Positions 1 to 8,355 of a stretch of 39,249 bases of DNA are shown in pieces; the stretch's first letter is position 1, and each line of letters opens with the position of its first letter. The notes beneath the pieces were generated by a model. It did no database searches, had not been told where the DNA came from, and saw only the letters and a list, made by a program, of their open reading frames with translations. Location: positions 1 to 39,249 of IMG/VR virus record IMGVR_UViG_3300045242_000089; one strand, written 5' to 3'. Source of the DNA: a virus. The position numbers and the translations under genes were made by a program.

Positions 1-995
1 AGGGCAAGCCGGACGTTGTACTCGTTACCGGCGAGAACTTCGACGCTTTCGTCACGCAACAACTCGGGCCGCCGGCCGGCGTGGCCACTGACGAGAATCC
101 GGATCCTGAGGCCGAGGGCGCTGCGGCGCTGGCCGAACTGGAGGCAAAGAAGGCCGCAGATAAAGCCGCTGCTGAGCAGCCCCGCGAAGGTGACGAAAAG
201 GACGGCAAGGTCTTTTTCAAGGGCAAATTCGTTGGTAAGCAGGACTTCGGCTACCGGCTGCACCTGAAAGAGCAGGAAATCCAGGCCGCGACCTCTGAAA
301 AAGTGGCGAAGGCGGCCAAGGATGCCGAAGATGCCCGCGCAGAAGCGGTCAAGGCGGCAAAAGAGCGCGACGAACTGCGCGCCAAGTACGAGCCGCCGCG
401 ATCCACTGAAATCGGACCGGAACCGCAGCCGAGCCAGTTCACAGACATGGCCGAGTATGCGAAAGCGCTGAAAGAATGGGCCGGCCAGAAGGCGTTAAAC
501 GAGGCCAAGGCAGCGCGCGAGACGGAGCAGGCTACCAGAGAGCGCGAAGCTCTCGTCAAGGGCTGGAATGCCCGTATGGAGGCCGCCAGGACGGCAATCC
601 CTGACTTTACGGCAAAGATCGAGGCGAGCCCGCTGCAGGTGTCCGACCAGATGCGCGACGCGATCATCGAATCCGAAGTCGGGCCGCAGATTCTGTATCA
701 CTTTGCCGAGCACCCTGAGGTTGCCGAGGCGATGGGCAAGCTCAGCATCAAGGCAATGCTGAAGGAATTCGGCAAACTGGAGGACAAAATCGGGAGCGCG
801 GGCAAGCCGCAAGCCAAAAGCGGAAACGGCGCTGCGGGCGCTGCTACCGTGGCGGAAATCAGCAAGGCGCCAGCGCCGATCAGTCCACTAAAAGGCGGTT
901 CTGCCGTGCCTGGGCTGAAATTCGATGCTGCTGGCAACTGGCTTGGCACGCCTGAGGAATGGGCTGCGGCCAGACGCTCGGGCAAGATCAAATGA
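1..995 (+). CDS. Capsid scaffolding protein, 3' part (start lies at 39068 across the joined ends)
   Basis: The reading frame is open from base 3 to the TGA at 993-995 and has no natural start here. Because 1-127 equals 39123-39249, the gene really begins at ATG 39068 and the full protein is about 349 residues (P22 gp8 has 303). It is highly charged and mostly helical, with Ala/Glu/Lys-rich coiled coil from about residue 60 to 190, and ends in a basic tail (RRSGKIK). Scaffolds of this kind direct coat assembly and are expelled before DNA packaging. The position between portal and coat and the composition support the call; no motif proves it. The stop overlaps the ATG of the next gene. Confidence 0.8.
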   Translation, partial: GKPDVVLVTGENFDAFVTQQLGPPAGVATDENPDPEAEGAAALAELEAKKAADKAAAEQPREGDEKDGKVFFKGKFVGKQDFGYRLHLKEQEIQAATSEKVAKAAKDAEDARAEAVKAAKERDELRAKYEPPRSTEIGPEPQPSQFTDMAEYAKALKEWAGQKALNEAKAARETEQATREREALVKGWNARMEAARTAIPDFTAKIEASPLQVSDQMRDAIIESEVGPQILYHFAEHPEVAEAMGKLSIKAMLKEFGKLEDKIGSAGKPQAKSGNGAAGAATVAEISKAPAPISPLKGGSAVPGLKFDAAGNWLGTPEEWAAARRSGKIK

Positions 996-1366
996 AAACG
1001 CTTGTAGAGTTGACTGTTCGCTACGGCGAATATGGGGAAAACTCCAAGACTGTTGCTATCCAAATATCAGAAGAATTGACGCGCGAATTGCTTTGCCGAC
1101 GCGAACTAAGCAATGAACTATTTTCTCTAATTCTTGCATCGCCAGGAGCGTTTGGCGGACACGGAGATGCGATTACAATCAGGGAAAGAACGTTCAAAAT
1201 GCGCAGAGATATTGCTATCGACATAGCACAAGCGATGATTCCAGAATTAATGAAAGCATTCGGTATTAACGATGAACTGGATGGATACAAAATTGACGAA
1301 ATGAGTGAAGATGAACGAGCCTGGCATCATGAGCGTGGTCGTTTATAGCGGGCAAGATCAAGTGAA
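979..1366. repeat. 18-bp direct repeat pair flanking the 992-1348 gene
   Basis: CGGGCAAGATCAAATGAA at 979-996 recurs at 1349-1366 with a single change (A992 to G1362). The spacing is 370 bp. The first copy is the scaffold 3' end plus the start codon of the next gene. The second copy carries the same junction with GTG as the start codon. This is the footprint expected if a cassette inserted at, or recombined across, the scaffold stop codon. Confidence 0.8.
992..1348 (+). CDS. Small unknown protein inserted after scaffold
   Basis: The 118-residue product is not recognised. It starts at ATG 992, overlapping the scaffold stop (ATGA), so translation is probably coupled. The sequence is acidic at the C-terminus and predicted helical, with no membrane segment or signal peptide. 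Its base composition is clearly more AT-rich than the flanking scaffold and coat genes. It sits between two copies of an 18-base repeat (979-996 and 1349-1366), which suggests that it arrived as a discrete insertion (a moron) and kept both neighbouring gene junctions usable. Function unknown. Confidence 0.7.
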   Translation: MKTLVELTVRYGEYGENSKTVAIQISEELTRELLCRRELSNELFSLILASPGAFGGHGDAITIRERTFKMRRDIAIDIAQAMIPELMKAFGINDELDGYKIDEMSEDERAWHHERGRL

Positions 1367-1577
1367 GCTCAAAATATTTCCGAATCCGATGCGCGACGAT
1401 GGTGTATTCGTTGCCGAAGATCGACCAATCGAGCCATATTCAGGGGTGCATGGCGCAAATGGTGAGGTTTTGTTCCAAGCGGTGCCGCAAGGCCGCATTA
1501 GGATCATGAATCAACTGCCGCGCGACTTTGCCGAGGAATTAGTACGCCGTTGGAACAGCTTTGAGGCAGAAATTTGA
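1329..1577 (+). CDS. Small unknown protein between scaffold and coat
   Basis: The 82-residue product from ATG 1329 is not recognised. A GTG at 1362 lies inside the second copy of the 18-base repeat, in the same context as the scaffold stop/start junction at 992. It was therefore probably the original start, overlapping the scaffold stop before the 370-bp insertion, and would give 71 residues. The body has several short beta-prone stretches and a C-terminal helix (PRDFAEELVRRWNSFEAEI). It may be a minor capsid or moron gene; there is no direct evidence. Confidence 0.6.
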   Translation: MSVVVYSGQDQVKLKIFPNPMRDDGVFVAEDRPIEPYSGVHGANGEVLFQAVPQGRIRIMNQLPRDFAEELVRRWNSFEAEI

Positions 1578-1787
1578 CAACTATCCGGCATAAGCGTAAG
1601 TTAATCCGCAACATTTCGCCAGCCTAAGCGCAACCAGGCCAGCCAACCGACTGCAATTCGGGAACACCTCGCCCGCTTCGAGTCGTCATCCGAAGCCGCC
1701 TCGCCAGCGTCGCCGGCGCCCATGAAGTCTCCACGAGATTCAGAGACACGGTGCAACGCCGTTCTTTTTCGTTTTACGGAGACATCC

Positions 1788-3143
1788 ATGCAAACGCTGT
1801 TGAAATTGCTTGCGCCGCTTGGCGCGTGGCTCGAATCGTACGCCGCGTGGAGCGGGTTGCAGTTATACGCCGTCGATACGCTGCTCACGATTTCGCAAAT
1901 CACCAACGAGGCGCTCATGGTGCTTCAGAACGAGCTCACGTTCACGAGCAAGGTGACGCGCCAGTACGACGATTCGTTCGCCATTGACGGCGCGAAGATC
2001 GGCGACACGTTGAACGTCAGGCGCCCGCCGCGCTTCATCGGCACATCGGGGCCTAACCTCAACGTGGAGGACTTCAACCAGACCAGCATCCCGCTGGTAG
2101 TGGGTGATCCGACGAAATACGGCGATCAGTTTCACGTCGATGTGGCATTTACGACGAAAGACTTGCGCCTATCGCTTGGCGCGTTCAGCGAGAATGTCAT
2201 CGTCCCGGCCGTCGCGGCCGTCGCCAATCGCGTGGACTTCATCGGCCTGCAAATGGCGAAAAACTCCGTCGCCAACATCGTAGGCGTGCCGGGTACGCCG
2301 CCAACTTCGCTACTGACCTACCTCACTGCCGGCGCCTTCCTGACCGCCGAGGCCACACCAAAGGACCGCACCCGGACCGTGTGCATTGAGCAATTCACTT
2401 CCGCGACAATCGTCGATGCGCTCAAGGGCCTCTTCAATCCGCAGGACAAGATCAGCAGCCAGTACCGCAGCGGGCGTATGGGCACGGACTCCGCGGGGAT
2501 GGAATGGTACGTGGATCAGAACATCAACAATCAGAACTTCGGCTCCTGGGCGGGCGCTGCGGCATCAACCCTGACTGCGCCTTCAACCACGTTCGGCATT
2601 GGCGCAGGATGGGCCGCAACAAGCACGTTCGTTCTTACCGCTGGCGCCACGGTCACGCTGCGCAAAGGCGATATCGTCAGCTTCGCAGGCGTGTTCCCGG
2701 TCAATCCGCAGAACCGGCAAATCTACGGGAGCAAGCCGCGCACGTTCGTCGTCCAGAACGACCTGACGATTACCGGCGCATCTACCGGCACACTCACGGT
2801 TGCGCCTGCAATCATCTGGGCCGGCCAGTTCCAGAACGTGAGCATCCTCAATCCGAGCGCGACCGCGGCGGTAACGGCGCTGTCCCTCGGCGTATCAGGC
2901 GTCGGCGTGACGAGCCCGCAGAACATTCTGTTCCATCGGTATGCGTTCACGTGCGCGATGCCGGATTTGCCGATGGTGGGCGGCGTGGATATGAGCGCGC
3001 GAGCGAGCAGCAAGGAATCGGGGATGAGCATACGGGTGGTTAGGCAATATACTATCAACAATGACCAACTTCCAGCTCGCTTCGATTGCTTGTTCGGTTG
3101 GGCCGCCCTCTATCAGGAGTGCGCATGTCGTATTTGTGCGTAG
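1788..3143 (+). CDS. Major capsid (coat) protein, P22 gp5-like
   Basis: The 451-residue product matches the P22 coat family in its N-terminal signature (TLLTISQITNEALMVLQNEL, then RQYDDSFAIDGAKIGDTLNV) and its C-terminal pattern (SIRVVRQYTINNDQLPARFD, then LFGWAAL). P22 gp5 has 430 residues; here a hydrophobic extension of about 30 residues precedes the conserved start. I chose ATG 1788 because TACGGAGAC lies just upstream; an upstream ATG at 1722 lacks such a site. The protein forms the HK97-fold shell around the scaffold. The homing endonuclease gene starts 12 bases after its stop. Confidence 0.92.
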   Translation: MQTLLKLLAPLGAWLESYAAWSGLQLYAVDTLLTISQITNEALMVLQNELTFTSKVTRQYDDSFAIDGAKIGDTLNVRRPPRFIGTSGPNLNVEDFNQTSIPLVVGDPTKYGDQFHVDVAFTTKDLRLSLGAFSENVIVPAVAAVANRVDFIGLQMAKNSVANIVGVPGTPPTSLLTYLTAGAFLTAEATPKDRTRTVCIEQFTSATIVDALKGLFNPQDKISSQYRSGRMGTDSAGMEWYVDQNINNQNFGSWAGAAASTLTAPSTTFGIGAGWAATSTFVLTAGATVTLRKGDIVSFAGVFPVNPQNRQIYGSKPRTFVVQNDLTITGASTGTLTVAPAIIWAGQFQNVSILNPSATAAVTALSLGVSGVGVTSPQNILFHRYAFTCAMPDLPMVGGVDMSARASSKESGMSIRVVRQYTINNDQLPARFDCLFGWAALYQECACRICA

Positions 3144-3155
3144 AATACGCATTCG

Positions 3156-3791
3156 ATGAATGCGTTCTACACATACCTGCACAAAAAGCCAGGAGGCGCT
3201 GTGTTCTATGTCGGCAAGGGCATGGGAGACAGGGCCTATTCTCACGACAATCGCAATATCCATTGGCGGCGAACGGTAGCGAAATACGGACTTGAAGTGC
3301 AGATCATGTCGTATTGGGACACAGAGCAAGAAGCATTCGAGCAGGAAAAACTTCTGATCAAAAGTTTCCGAGACAGCGGCATCAAGCTGGTAAATCTAAC
3401 CAATGGCGGCGAAGGTTCAAGCGGCTATAAGTGGAACGATGAGCAGAAGGAGCGCTGGCGCGCGGCAAATGCACAAAATGGAATGCTTGGTAAAAAACAT
3501 TCCGACTCGGCCAAAGCGAAAATGAGCCTCAAGAGCGCCGGCCACAAAACATCGGAAGCAACGCGCGCAAAGATATCCGAAAAGATGAAAGTACGAGTTT
3601 TTTCAGAAACGCACAGGAAAAATCTAAGCGTTGCCACAACTGGCGGCAATAATCCAACTGCCAGGCCATGCGTGGTGAACGGCATCAGTTTCGATTGTGC
3701 GCAAGCAGCGGCAACCGCAATGGGAGTTTGCAAATCCACCGTGGCGCGTAAATGCAAGCGCGGAGACAATCCGCTTTTCCAGTACGTCTAG
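3156..3791 (+). CDS. Free-standing GIY-YIG homing endonuclease with NUMOD repeats
   Basis: The 211-residue product begins with a GIY-YIG-type domain (YTYLHKKPGGAVFYVGKGMG, about residues 4-23) and continues with an Arg and a Glu region (EQEKLLIKSF) and the typical NLTNGGEG segment. Three NUMOD3-like DNA-binding repeats follow (GMLGKKHSDSAKAKM, HKTSEATRAKISE, VFSETHRKNLS), then a C-terminal NUMOD1-like helix-turn-helix (FDCAQAAATAMGVCKSTVAR). Such enzymes cut intron- or insert-less alleles so that the gene is copied by repair. It sits exactly between the coat stop (TAG 3141-3143) and the next small gene and does not disrupt the coat protein. It is more AT-rich than its neighbours, in line with horizontal gain. 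Confidence 0.92.
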   Translation: MNAFYTYLHKKPGGAVFYVGKGMGDRAYSHDNRNIHWRRTVAKYGLEVQIMSYWDTEQEAFEQEKLLIKSFRDSGIKLVNLTNGGEGSSGYKWNDEQKERWRAANAQNGMLGKKHSDSAKAKMSLKSAGHKTSEATRAKISEKMKVRVFSETHRKNLSVATTGGNNPTARPCVVNGISFDCAQAAATAMGVCKSTVARKCKRGDNPLFQYV

Positions 3792-3800
3792 GAGCCCCGC

Positions 3801-3977
3801 ATGGCAGCCTCAGTCACAGTCACCAACGGCGCGGCAAGCGGGCAGCTCACGGTCAAGCTACAGACGATCAACGGCGATCCAGTCGGCACGCCTGACGTGA
3901 AAGTTGCAGCCGGCGGCAATACCGTGGTTGTTATCAATTTCGATCAACGCATCGTCGTCACCACCACTACTCCGTAG
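3801..3977 (+). CDS. Small beta-rich late protein
   Basis: A 58-residue ORF starting MAASVTVTNG and ending in a Thr-rich tail, preceded by TAGGAG (3789-3794) with good spacing. Alternating hydrophobic residues (QLTVKLQTI, TVVVINFDQRIVV) predict a small beta sandwich, as in minor head or decoration proteins. It lies immediately after the homing endonuclease stop and nine bases before the next gene. Its stop region (TAGGAG) also supplies the ribosome-binding site of that gene. Function not recognised. Confidence 0.7.
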   Translation: MAASVTVTNGAASGQLTVKLQTINGDPVGTPDVKVAAGGNTVVVINFDQRIVVTTTTP

Positions 3978-3986
3978 GAGCACATT

Positions 3987-4415
3987 ATGGCCGCACCGAA
4001 TTCCCAACTCTCTACGCCGCTGCAGGTCTTGTCTGCAAACCAGGCCGTGCGCCTGCTCTGCTATGCGCTCAACGTATCGGCCAATGCCGTTGCCGATACG
4101 GTGATGCCGCTGATCGACACATCGAAATTCAGCGTGCTCTATGTCATCGTGACGGACACGACGGCGAGCCTTGCGCAGGCTCTTGGGGGAGTCTTTACCG
4201 GCCCCGGCGCCACAGGCACTACCATCGTCACGGCGGCGGCTCTGTCTGCGGCTACCGATGCAACCATCGTTGTGCAGCAGACCGTCGCATCGACCGCCGT
4301 GGTGACGAACGTGACGAACCTGTACTATCGCGTGACGGTGGTCAATACGGCGGCAGCAAACTTCGATGTATTTTGCTACGGATTTTCCTTCGACAATTTG
4401 CCGCAATCTCCGTAA
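3987..4415 (+). CDS. Putative minor structural protein (beta-rich)
   Basis: The 142-residue product is rich in Thr, Val and Ala, with no charged clusters, signal peptide or membrane segment. It has the look of an extracellular or virion beta-sandwich protein (NLYYRVTVVN, FDVFCYGFSF). An AGGAG site (3976-3980) precedes ATG 3987. It is followed by two similar Ala/Thr/Val-rich proteins, and the three may form a group of head decoration or head-completion components. No family is recognised. Confidence 0.7.
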   Translation: MAAPNSQLSTPLQVLSANQAVRLLCYALNVSANAVADTVMPLIDTSKFSVLYVIVTDTTASLAQALGGVFTGPGATGTTIVTAAALSAATDATIVVQQTVASTAVVTNVTNLYYRVTVVNTAAANFDVFCYGFSFDNLPQSP

Positions 4416-4459
4416 GCCGATCTGATTCCCGCTGACACGACAATATTTAAGGACTCATC

Positions 4460-4867
4460 ATGCCAACGACTGGACGCACGCGCGGGATTGCGACGGCGGT
4501 AGACGAGGCGAAAGTCGTCACGTTCAATTATGTTGCCGCACTGGTAACGCAGAAGTTTTTCACGGCCGCGGCACCTATGCTGGTTGTTGACATCACGGTA
4601 ACGCCGCGCGTTGCCGGCAACGATGCTGGCGTTGTCAATCTCGCGTTTTTCAAGGCAGCATCTGGCGTTGCCGTTGGCAGCGGAACCGCCATCACGGCAG
4701 CAGCTGCGGCAAATCTGAAGGGCACGGCGGACGTGAATCAGGTGCTCACTCTGGTATCCGATCCTGCCGCACTCACGTTGCAGGTAGGCGACTCGCTCGG
4801 CTACGTGCTGACCGGAACCGCCACGCTTGCCGTTGGCTGCGTGACCGTGACCCTTGAACCCGCATGA
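4460..4867 (+). CDS. Putative head decoration or minor structural protein
   Basis: 135 residues; ATG 4460 is preceded by AAGGA with good spacing. The sequence is almost entirely beta-prone with Gly/Ala/Thr turns (VVDITVTPRVAG, LQVGDSLGYVLTGTATLAVG), resembling phage capsid-surface beta domains. The pattern 'QVGDSLGYVLTGTATL' is frequent in secreted or virion beta proteins. The gene overlaps the next by ATGA, so both are likely translated together. The assignment to the virion rests on composition and position only. Confidence 0.7.
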   Translation: MPTTGRTRGIATAVDEAKVVTFNYVAALVTQKFFTAAAPMLVVDITVTPRVAGNDAGVVNLAFFKAASGVAVGSGTAITAAAAANLKGTADVNQVLTLVSDPAALTLQVGDSLGYVLTGTATLAVGCVTVTLEPA

Positions 4868-5193
4868 TCGCGTTCAATCCTACCGGAGCGCTCCTGAGTT
4901 TTACTGCTGCGGTAGTCCCGCCCACGTCGGTTCAGGCACTTAGCTTGAACGGCGTGCAATGCCAGCAGGTCTGTCTGACCAATGCTGACGGCGCGATTGA
5001 CTGCGTTGTAGGATGGGGTGCAACCGATGCCGCAGCGAAGTACGCCGCGCTTAATCCGACGATCTCGCTCAACTGCTACTTTCTTCTGGCGCGCAGTCAA
5101 GTGGTGGTCACCACGGGCGACGATATGTTCTTCTCAGGCGCCACGGCGTCCGCAACCGCAGCGATAAAGGTCCAAGCCGGCCTGGGGATATAG
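4864..5193 (+). CDS. Putative minor structural protein
   Basis: 109 residues starting at ATG 4864, inside the stop of the preceding gene (ATGA overlap). It is beta-rich with Ala/Thr/Val and contains four cysteines (residues about 32, 37, 47 and 71), which is unusual among its neighbours. The C-terminal segment (VVVTTGDDMFFSGATASATA) resembles an outer strand/turn region. It ends four bases before the gp4-like gene. It is probably a head or neck accessory protein; no family is recognised. Confidence 0.65.
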   Translation: MIAFNPTGALLSFTAAVVPPTSVQALSLNGVQCQQVCLTNADGAIDCVVGWGATDAAAKYAALNPTISLNCYFLLARSQVVVTTGDDMFFSGATASATAAIKVQAGLGI

Positions 5194-5197
5194 CGCC

Positions 5198-6130
5198 GTG
5201 CAAGCGCTCGATCTCTGCACTCGCGCGCTACGCAGCATCGGCGCCTACGCAACGGGCGAACCGATTGACTCGGACGATTTATCCGATTGCCTTGACACCC
5301 TCAACGACATGCTCGCCACCTGGAGCAATGCCACGCTGATGGTTCCCTATGTGACTGAGATCATCCACACGCTGCAAACAAATCTTGAAAAATACACGCT
5401 CGGTCCCGGCGGCACGATAGGCGGTACATTCACCGGATCAATCTCTGTCGGCCCGCCGCCTACGCTTACCGTTTCCGCCATTCCGCTTGGCAACATCGCG
5501 CTCGGCATGACGATAACTGGCGCTGGTGTTCTGCCGGGAACGAAGATCACGCAATTTCAGGCTGGCGCAGGCGACATCGGCACCTACACTGTCAATGTTC
5601 CGCAAGCGGTTGCAAGCGTGGCGATGCAGTCATCCTACGAACGGCCGCTGCGGATCAATTCCGGGTTCGTGCGCGTGTCCGGCATTGATTATCCGATTAC
5701 GCCGATGAATATCGAGCGCTTCGAATTGCTGGGGCTGAAAAAACTGAATGGCCCGTGGCCGCGCGTCGTCTACTGGCAACCTACCAGCCCGATCAGCAAC
5801 GTGACCTATTGGCCCGTTCCCGGCTCTGGCGAAGTCCACCTATTCGTTGAAACCGTGCTCCAGGGGTTCACCGCGCTCTCCGATACCGTTAATCTGCCGC
5901 AGGGTTATGCCGCCGCGATCCGCTGGAATCTCGCGGAGCAATTGCTGCCTGAGTACGGCAAAGGCGGAGAAGTCGCGCAGATCATCATGAAGCACGCGGC
6001 CAGTTCGCGCGCGTGGATCAAGCGCACAAATCAAATGCCGCCGCAGGTTATGAGTTTTGATCCTGAATTGCTTGGCAGGCCGGGGCGCGTCGGGGCCGGG
6101 TGGATACTCGGCGGAGGATTCATACCTTGA
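5198..6130 (+). CDS. Head-to-tail connector, P22 gp4-like, with inserted beta domain
   Basis: 310 residues from GTG 5198. The N-terminus (CTRALRSIGAYATGEPIDSD, then CLDTLNDMLATW) and the C-terminal helical part (PQGYAAAIRWNLAEQLLPEY) match the gp4 tail accessory factor family, which binds under the portal and closes the filled head. P22 gp4 has 166 residues. Part of the extra length is a Gly/Thr/Val-rich beta domain at about residues 80-143 (PTLTVSAIPLGNIALGMTIT, GTYTVNVPQ), a mobile module seen in many phage structural proteins. Its position before the gp10-like gene is syntenic with P22. Confidence 0.85.
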   Translation: MQALDLCTRALRSIGAYATGEPIDSDDLSDCLDTLNDMLATWSNATLMVPYVTEIIHTLQTNLEKYTLGPGGTIGGTFTGSISVGPPPTLTVSAIPLGNIALGMTITGAGVLPGTKITQFQAGAGDIGTYTVNVPQAVASVAMQSSYERPLRINSGFVRVSGIDYPITPMNIERFELLGLKKLNGPWPRVVYWQPTSPISNVTYWPVPGSGEVHLFVETVLQGFTALSDTVNLPQGYAAAIRWNLAEQLLPEYGKGGEVAQIIMKHAASSRAWIKRTNQMPPQVMSFDPELLGRPGRVGAGWILGGGFIP

Positions 6131-6152
6131 AACGCAACGTGGAGCAATAGGC

Positions 6153-7589
6153 GTGGATTTCCGTTTCGTAGGCGCTTCTTATGTCGCGTTCTCGCAAACA
6201 CAGAACGACGAGGAATGCGTGAACTGGATGCCTGAAATTGATACGACCAAGCAACCTGACGAGCGCGGCGTAATCGCTCTCCTGCCAACTCCGGGCATGC
6301 TTTTGCGCCACGAATGCCCCGTTGCAGAAGTGCGCGCGTTTCACACTCTCCCAGGCGGAGAGTTGATGCTGGCCGTAGTCGGCAGCGTGCTCTATAGCGT
6401 AACGCAGGCTTATGTGGCAACCGCTGTAGGCACACTCGCAACTTCTATCGGCATCGTGCATATCGCCGATAACAATTTCGTCGCCATGCTCGCAGATGGG
6501 GCGAACCGCTACAGTTACGACTGGCGTGCCAATGCGTTCGCGGTGCTCACCGACGGCGCATTTACCGGCGCGGATTGGGTAGACGAACTGGATAACTTTT
6601 TCATCTACAACCGGCCCGGCACGAACCAATGGGGATCGAGTGACGTTGATGTGGCGACATCCAGCCCGCTCAACTTGGGCGCGATGATAGGCGCTGGCGG
6701 CAATGTGGTTGCTCTCATTGCCGACCATCGGCAAATCCTCCTCATCGGAGAGCAGTATTCGGAGCGATGGGTGAATGTCGGTACATTCCCGTTTCCGTTT
6801 GCGATCATCCCCGGTTCGTCGATGCAGCATGGCACGGGCGCTCCGCACAGCATCGCGCGGCTTGGCGAAGGCATCGCATTCCTGTCGCAGGACACGCGCG
6901 GCAATGCGACGGTGATTACGTGGGGCGCCGCGATACCGAACCCGCAGCGCATATCGACTTTCGCCGTGGAGCAGGCGATTCAGAGCTACGCGGTCACGAA
7001 CGATGCAATCGGATTCACCTACTCGCAATCCGGGCACGAGTTTTACTTCCTCATTTTTCCGACGCAAAATATCACGTGGGTCTACGACCTCGCAACCACG
7101 CTATGGCACAAACGCGCATGGCGCGATCCGCTTGGCGTCTATAACCGGCATCGCGCCAATTGCGTTGCGGTGTTCGGGAACGATATCGTGGTCGGCGACT
7201 GGCAGAACGGCAAAATCTATGCGCTATCGCAAACCACTTTCACGGACGACGGTGCGCCGTTGCCGTGCCTTCGCCGGTGCAGGCATTTGACGAGTGACCT
7301 GCGCCGGCAATTTTTCCACGACTTGCAGATTCAGTTCCAGCCGGGCATGGGGTTGAACGCGGGGCAAGGGTCTGACCCCGAGTGTATTCTGCGCTGGAGC
7401 AACGACGGCGGGCAGACATGGGGCAATAACCACGTGTTGAAGCTCGGCAAAATGGGCAAGTACCGCAACCGCGCGATCAAGCGCAGGCTCGGATGGGCGC
7501 GCGATCGCGTGTTCGAGATAGTCACTACAGATCCTATTTTCCGCGTGGTGGTATCGGCGAACCTGAACGCATCCGGCGGAGAAAACTGA
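6153..7589 (+). CDS. Tail plug / packaged DNA stabilisation protein, P22 gp10-like
   Basis: 478 residues from GTG 6153 (GTGGAG lies just upstream), very close to P22 gp10 at 472. Family features include the N-terminal NWMPEI region, the TPGMLLRH stretch, the DNNFVAMLADG/YSYDW blade-like repeats, the ERWVNVGTFPFPFAIIPGSS segment and SGHEFYFLIFPTQNITWVYD. These fit the beta-propeller-like plug that binds gp4 and stabilises packaged DNA. An upstream in-frame ATG at 6057 lies inside the gp4 gene and is less likely. The next gene starts on the last base of the stop codon. Confidence 0.88.
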   Translation: MDFRFVGASYVAFSQTQNDEECVNWMPEIDTTKQPDERGVIALLPTPGMLLRHECPVAEVRAFHTLPGGELMLAVVGSVLYSVTQAYVATAVGTLATSIGIVHIADNNFVAMLADGANRYSYDWRANAFAVLTDGAFTGADWVDELDNFFIYNRPGTNQWGSSDVDVATSSPLNLGAMIGAGGNVVALIADHRQILLIGEQYSERWVNVGTFPFPFAIIPGSSMQHGTGAPHSIARLGEGIAFLSQDTRGNATVITWGAAIPNPQRISTFAVEQAIQSYAVTNDAIGFTYSQSGHEFYFLIFPTQNITWVYDLATTLWHKRAWRDPLGVYNRHRANCVAVFGNDIVVGDWQNGKIYALSQTTFTDDGAPLPCLRRCRHLTSDLRRQFFHDLQIQFQPGMGLNAGQGSDPECILRWSNDGGQTWGNNHVLKLGKMGKYRNRAIKRRLGWARDRVFEIVTTDPIFRVVVSANLNASGGEN

Positions 7590-8008
7590 TGGCTGATCTC
7601 TATTTTCCCGAATGCAAATTAATCGATAGCTGCGGCTACATGGATTTTACGTGGCAGTCGTACTTTAGGCAGGAACAGAACAGCCTCTCATTCGCTGGCA
7701 ATGTCACCGGGCCTACAGGTTCAACGCTTGGCCACATTGCCACCTTTGCCGATCCATCCGGCAAGACGCTGCAAGACGGTGGAGCGCTCGGCACAGCGGC
7801 GTTTCAGCCTACTAGCGCATTTCAGCCGGTCAACGCCAAACTGACGACCATTGCCGCGCAGCCACCTGCTGTAACTGCCGGACCGGCGCCGGCTGGCGGT
7901 ATAGGAATTGCCGCTGGCGCGTGGTCAAGCGCGGTAGATCGAGATGCGGCAATTGCGCTCCTGAACACGATCAGGACGGCATTAATTCAGAACGGAATTC
8001 TAACGTGA
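7589..8008 (+). CDS. Short tail/needle-position protein
   Basis: 139 residues, ATG 7589 after GGCGGAGAAAACTG, sharing one base with the gp10 stop. The middle (VTGPTGSTLGHIATFADPSG, KTLQDGG, LGTAAFQPTSAFQP) is the repetitive collagen/fibre-type sequence common in trimeric tail proteins. The C-terminus (RDAAIALLNTIRTALIQNGI) is a helix often found at the end of such phage proteins. In P22 this slot holds the tail needle gp26 (233 residues). This protein is shorter and I cannot show that it is a needle. Confidence 0.7.
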   Translation: MADLYFPECKLIDSCGYMDFTWQSYFRQEQNSLSFAGNVTGPTGSTLGHIATFADPSGKTLQDGGALGTAAFQPTSAFQPVNAKLTTIAAQPPAVTAGPAPAGGIGIAAGAWSSAVDRDAAIALLNTIRTALIQNGILT

Positions 8009-8355
8009 TCGAACCCGCACTCAGTTCCGTCCCGCTCGCCGTCCAGCCGCAGGACTTCTACCGTCACATCGGTAACGTGTTCGTGAAGCGCATGTACCTC
8101 GCCGAACGCGGGCAATCGTGCATCGGGCACGCGCACAAGCACGCGCACCTGACCCTCCTTGCGCACGGCTCCGTGCTCATAAAATCCAGCGGCATTGATC
8201 TGACTTTCTACGCCCCTGCGTTTATCGACATCGGCGCAGGCGAGCATCATCAGTTCGTGGCGCTTGCCGATGAAACGCTGCTCTATTGCATCCACGATTG
8301 CAAAGGGCTCGATCCAGACGACCTGGGCGAGCCATTTATCGAGAAAGCGGGGTAA
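8005..8355 (+). CDS. Cupin-fold protein in the tail gene cluster
   Basis: 116 residues from GTG 8005, overlapping the previous stop (GTGA). It has a cupin signature: a His cluster (GHAHKHAHLTLLAHGSV, about residues 38-54) as motif 1 and a GAGEHHQFVALADETLLYCI segment as motif 2. Together they would form a metal-binding small beta barrel. Cupin proteins occur in phage structural operons, but their role is unsettled. In P22 the corresponding slot carries gene 14. Enzymatic activity is not implied; a virion or assembly role is as likely. Confidence 0.75.
   Translation: MIEPALSSVPLAVQPQDFYRHIGNVFVKRMYLAERGQSCIGHAHKHAHLTLLAHGSVLIKSSGIDLTFYAPAFIDIGAGEHHQFVALADETLLYCIHDCKGLDPDDLGEPFIEKAG

Noticed and set aside
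1578-1787. Possible terminator or promoter in the 210-base gap before the coat gene
   Set aside because: Only a 4-bp ACGG/CCGT stem with a T-rich tail and no recognisable promoter boxes; nothing specific can be supported.
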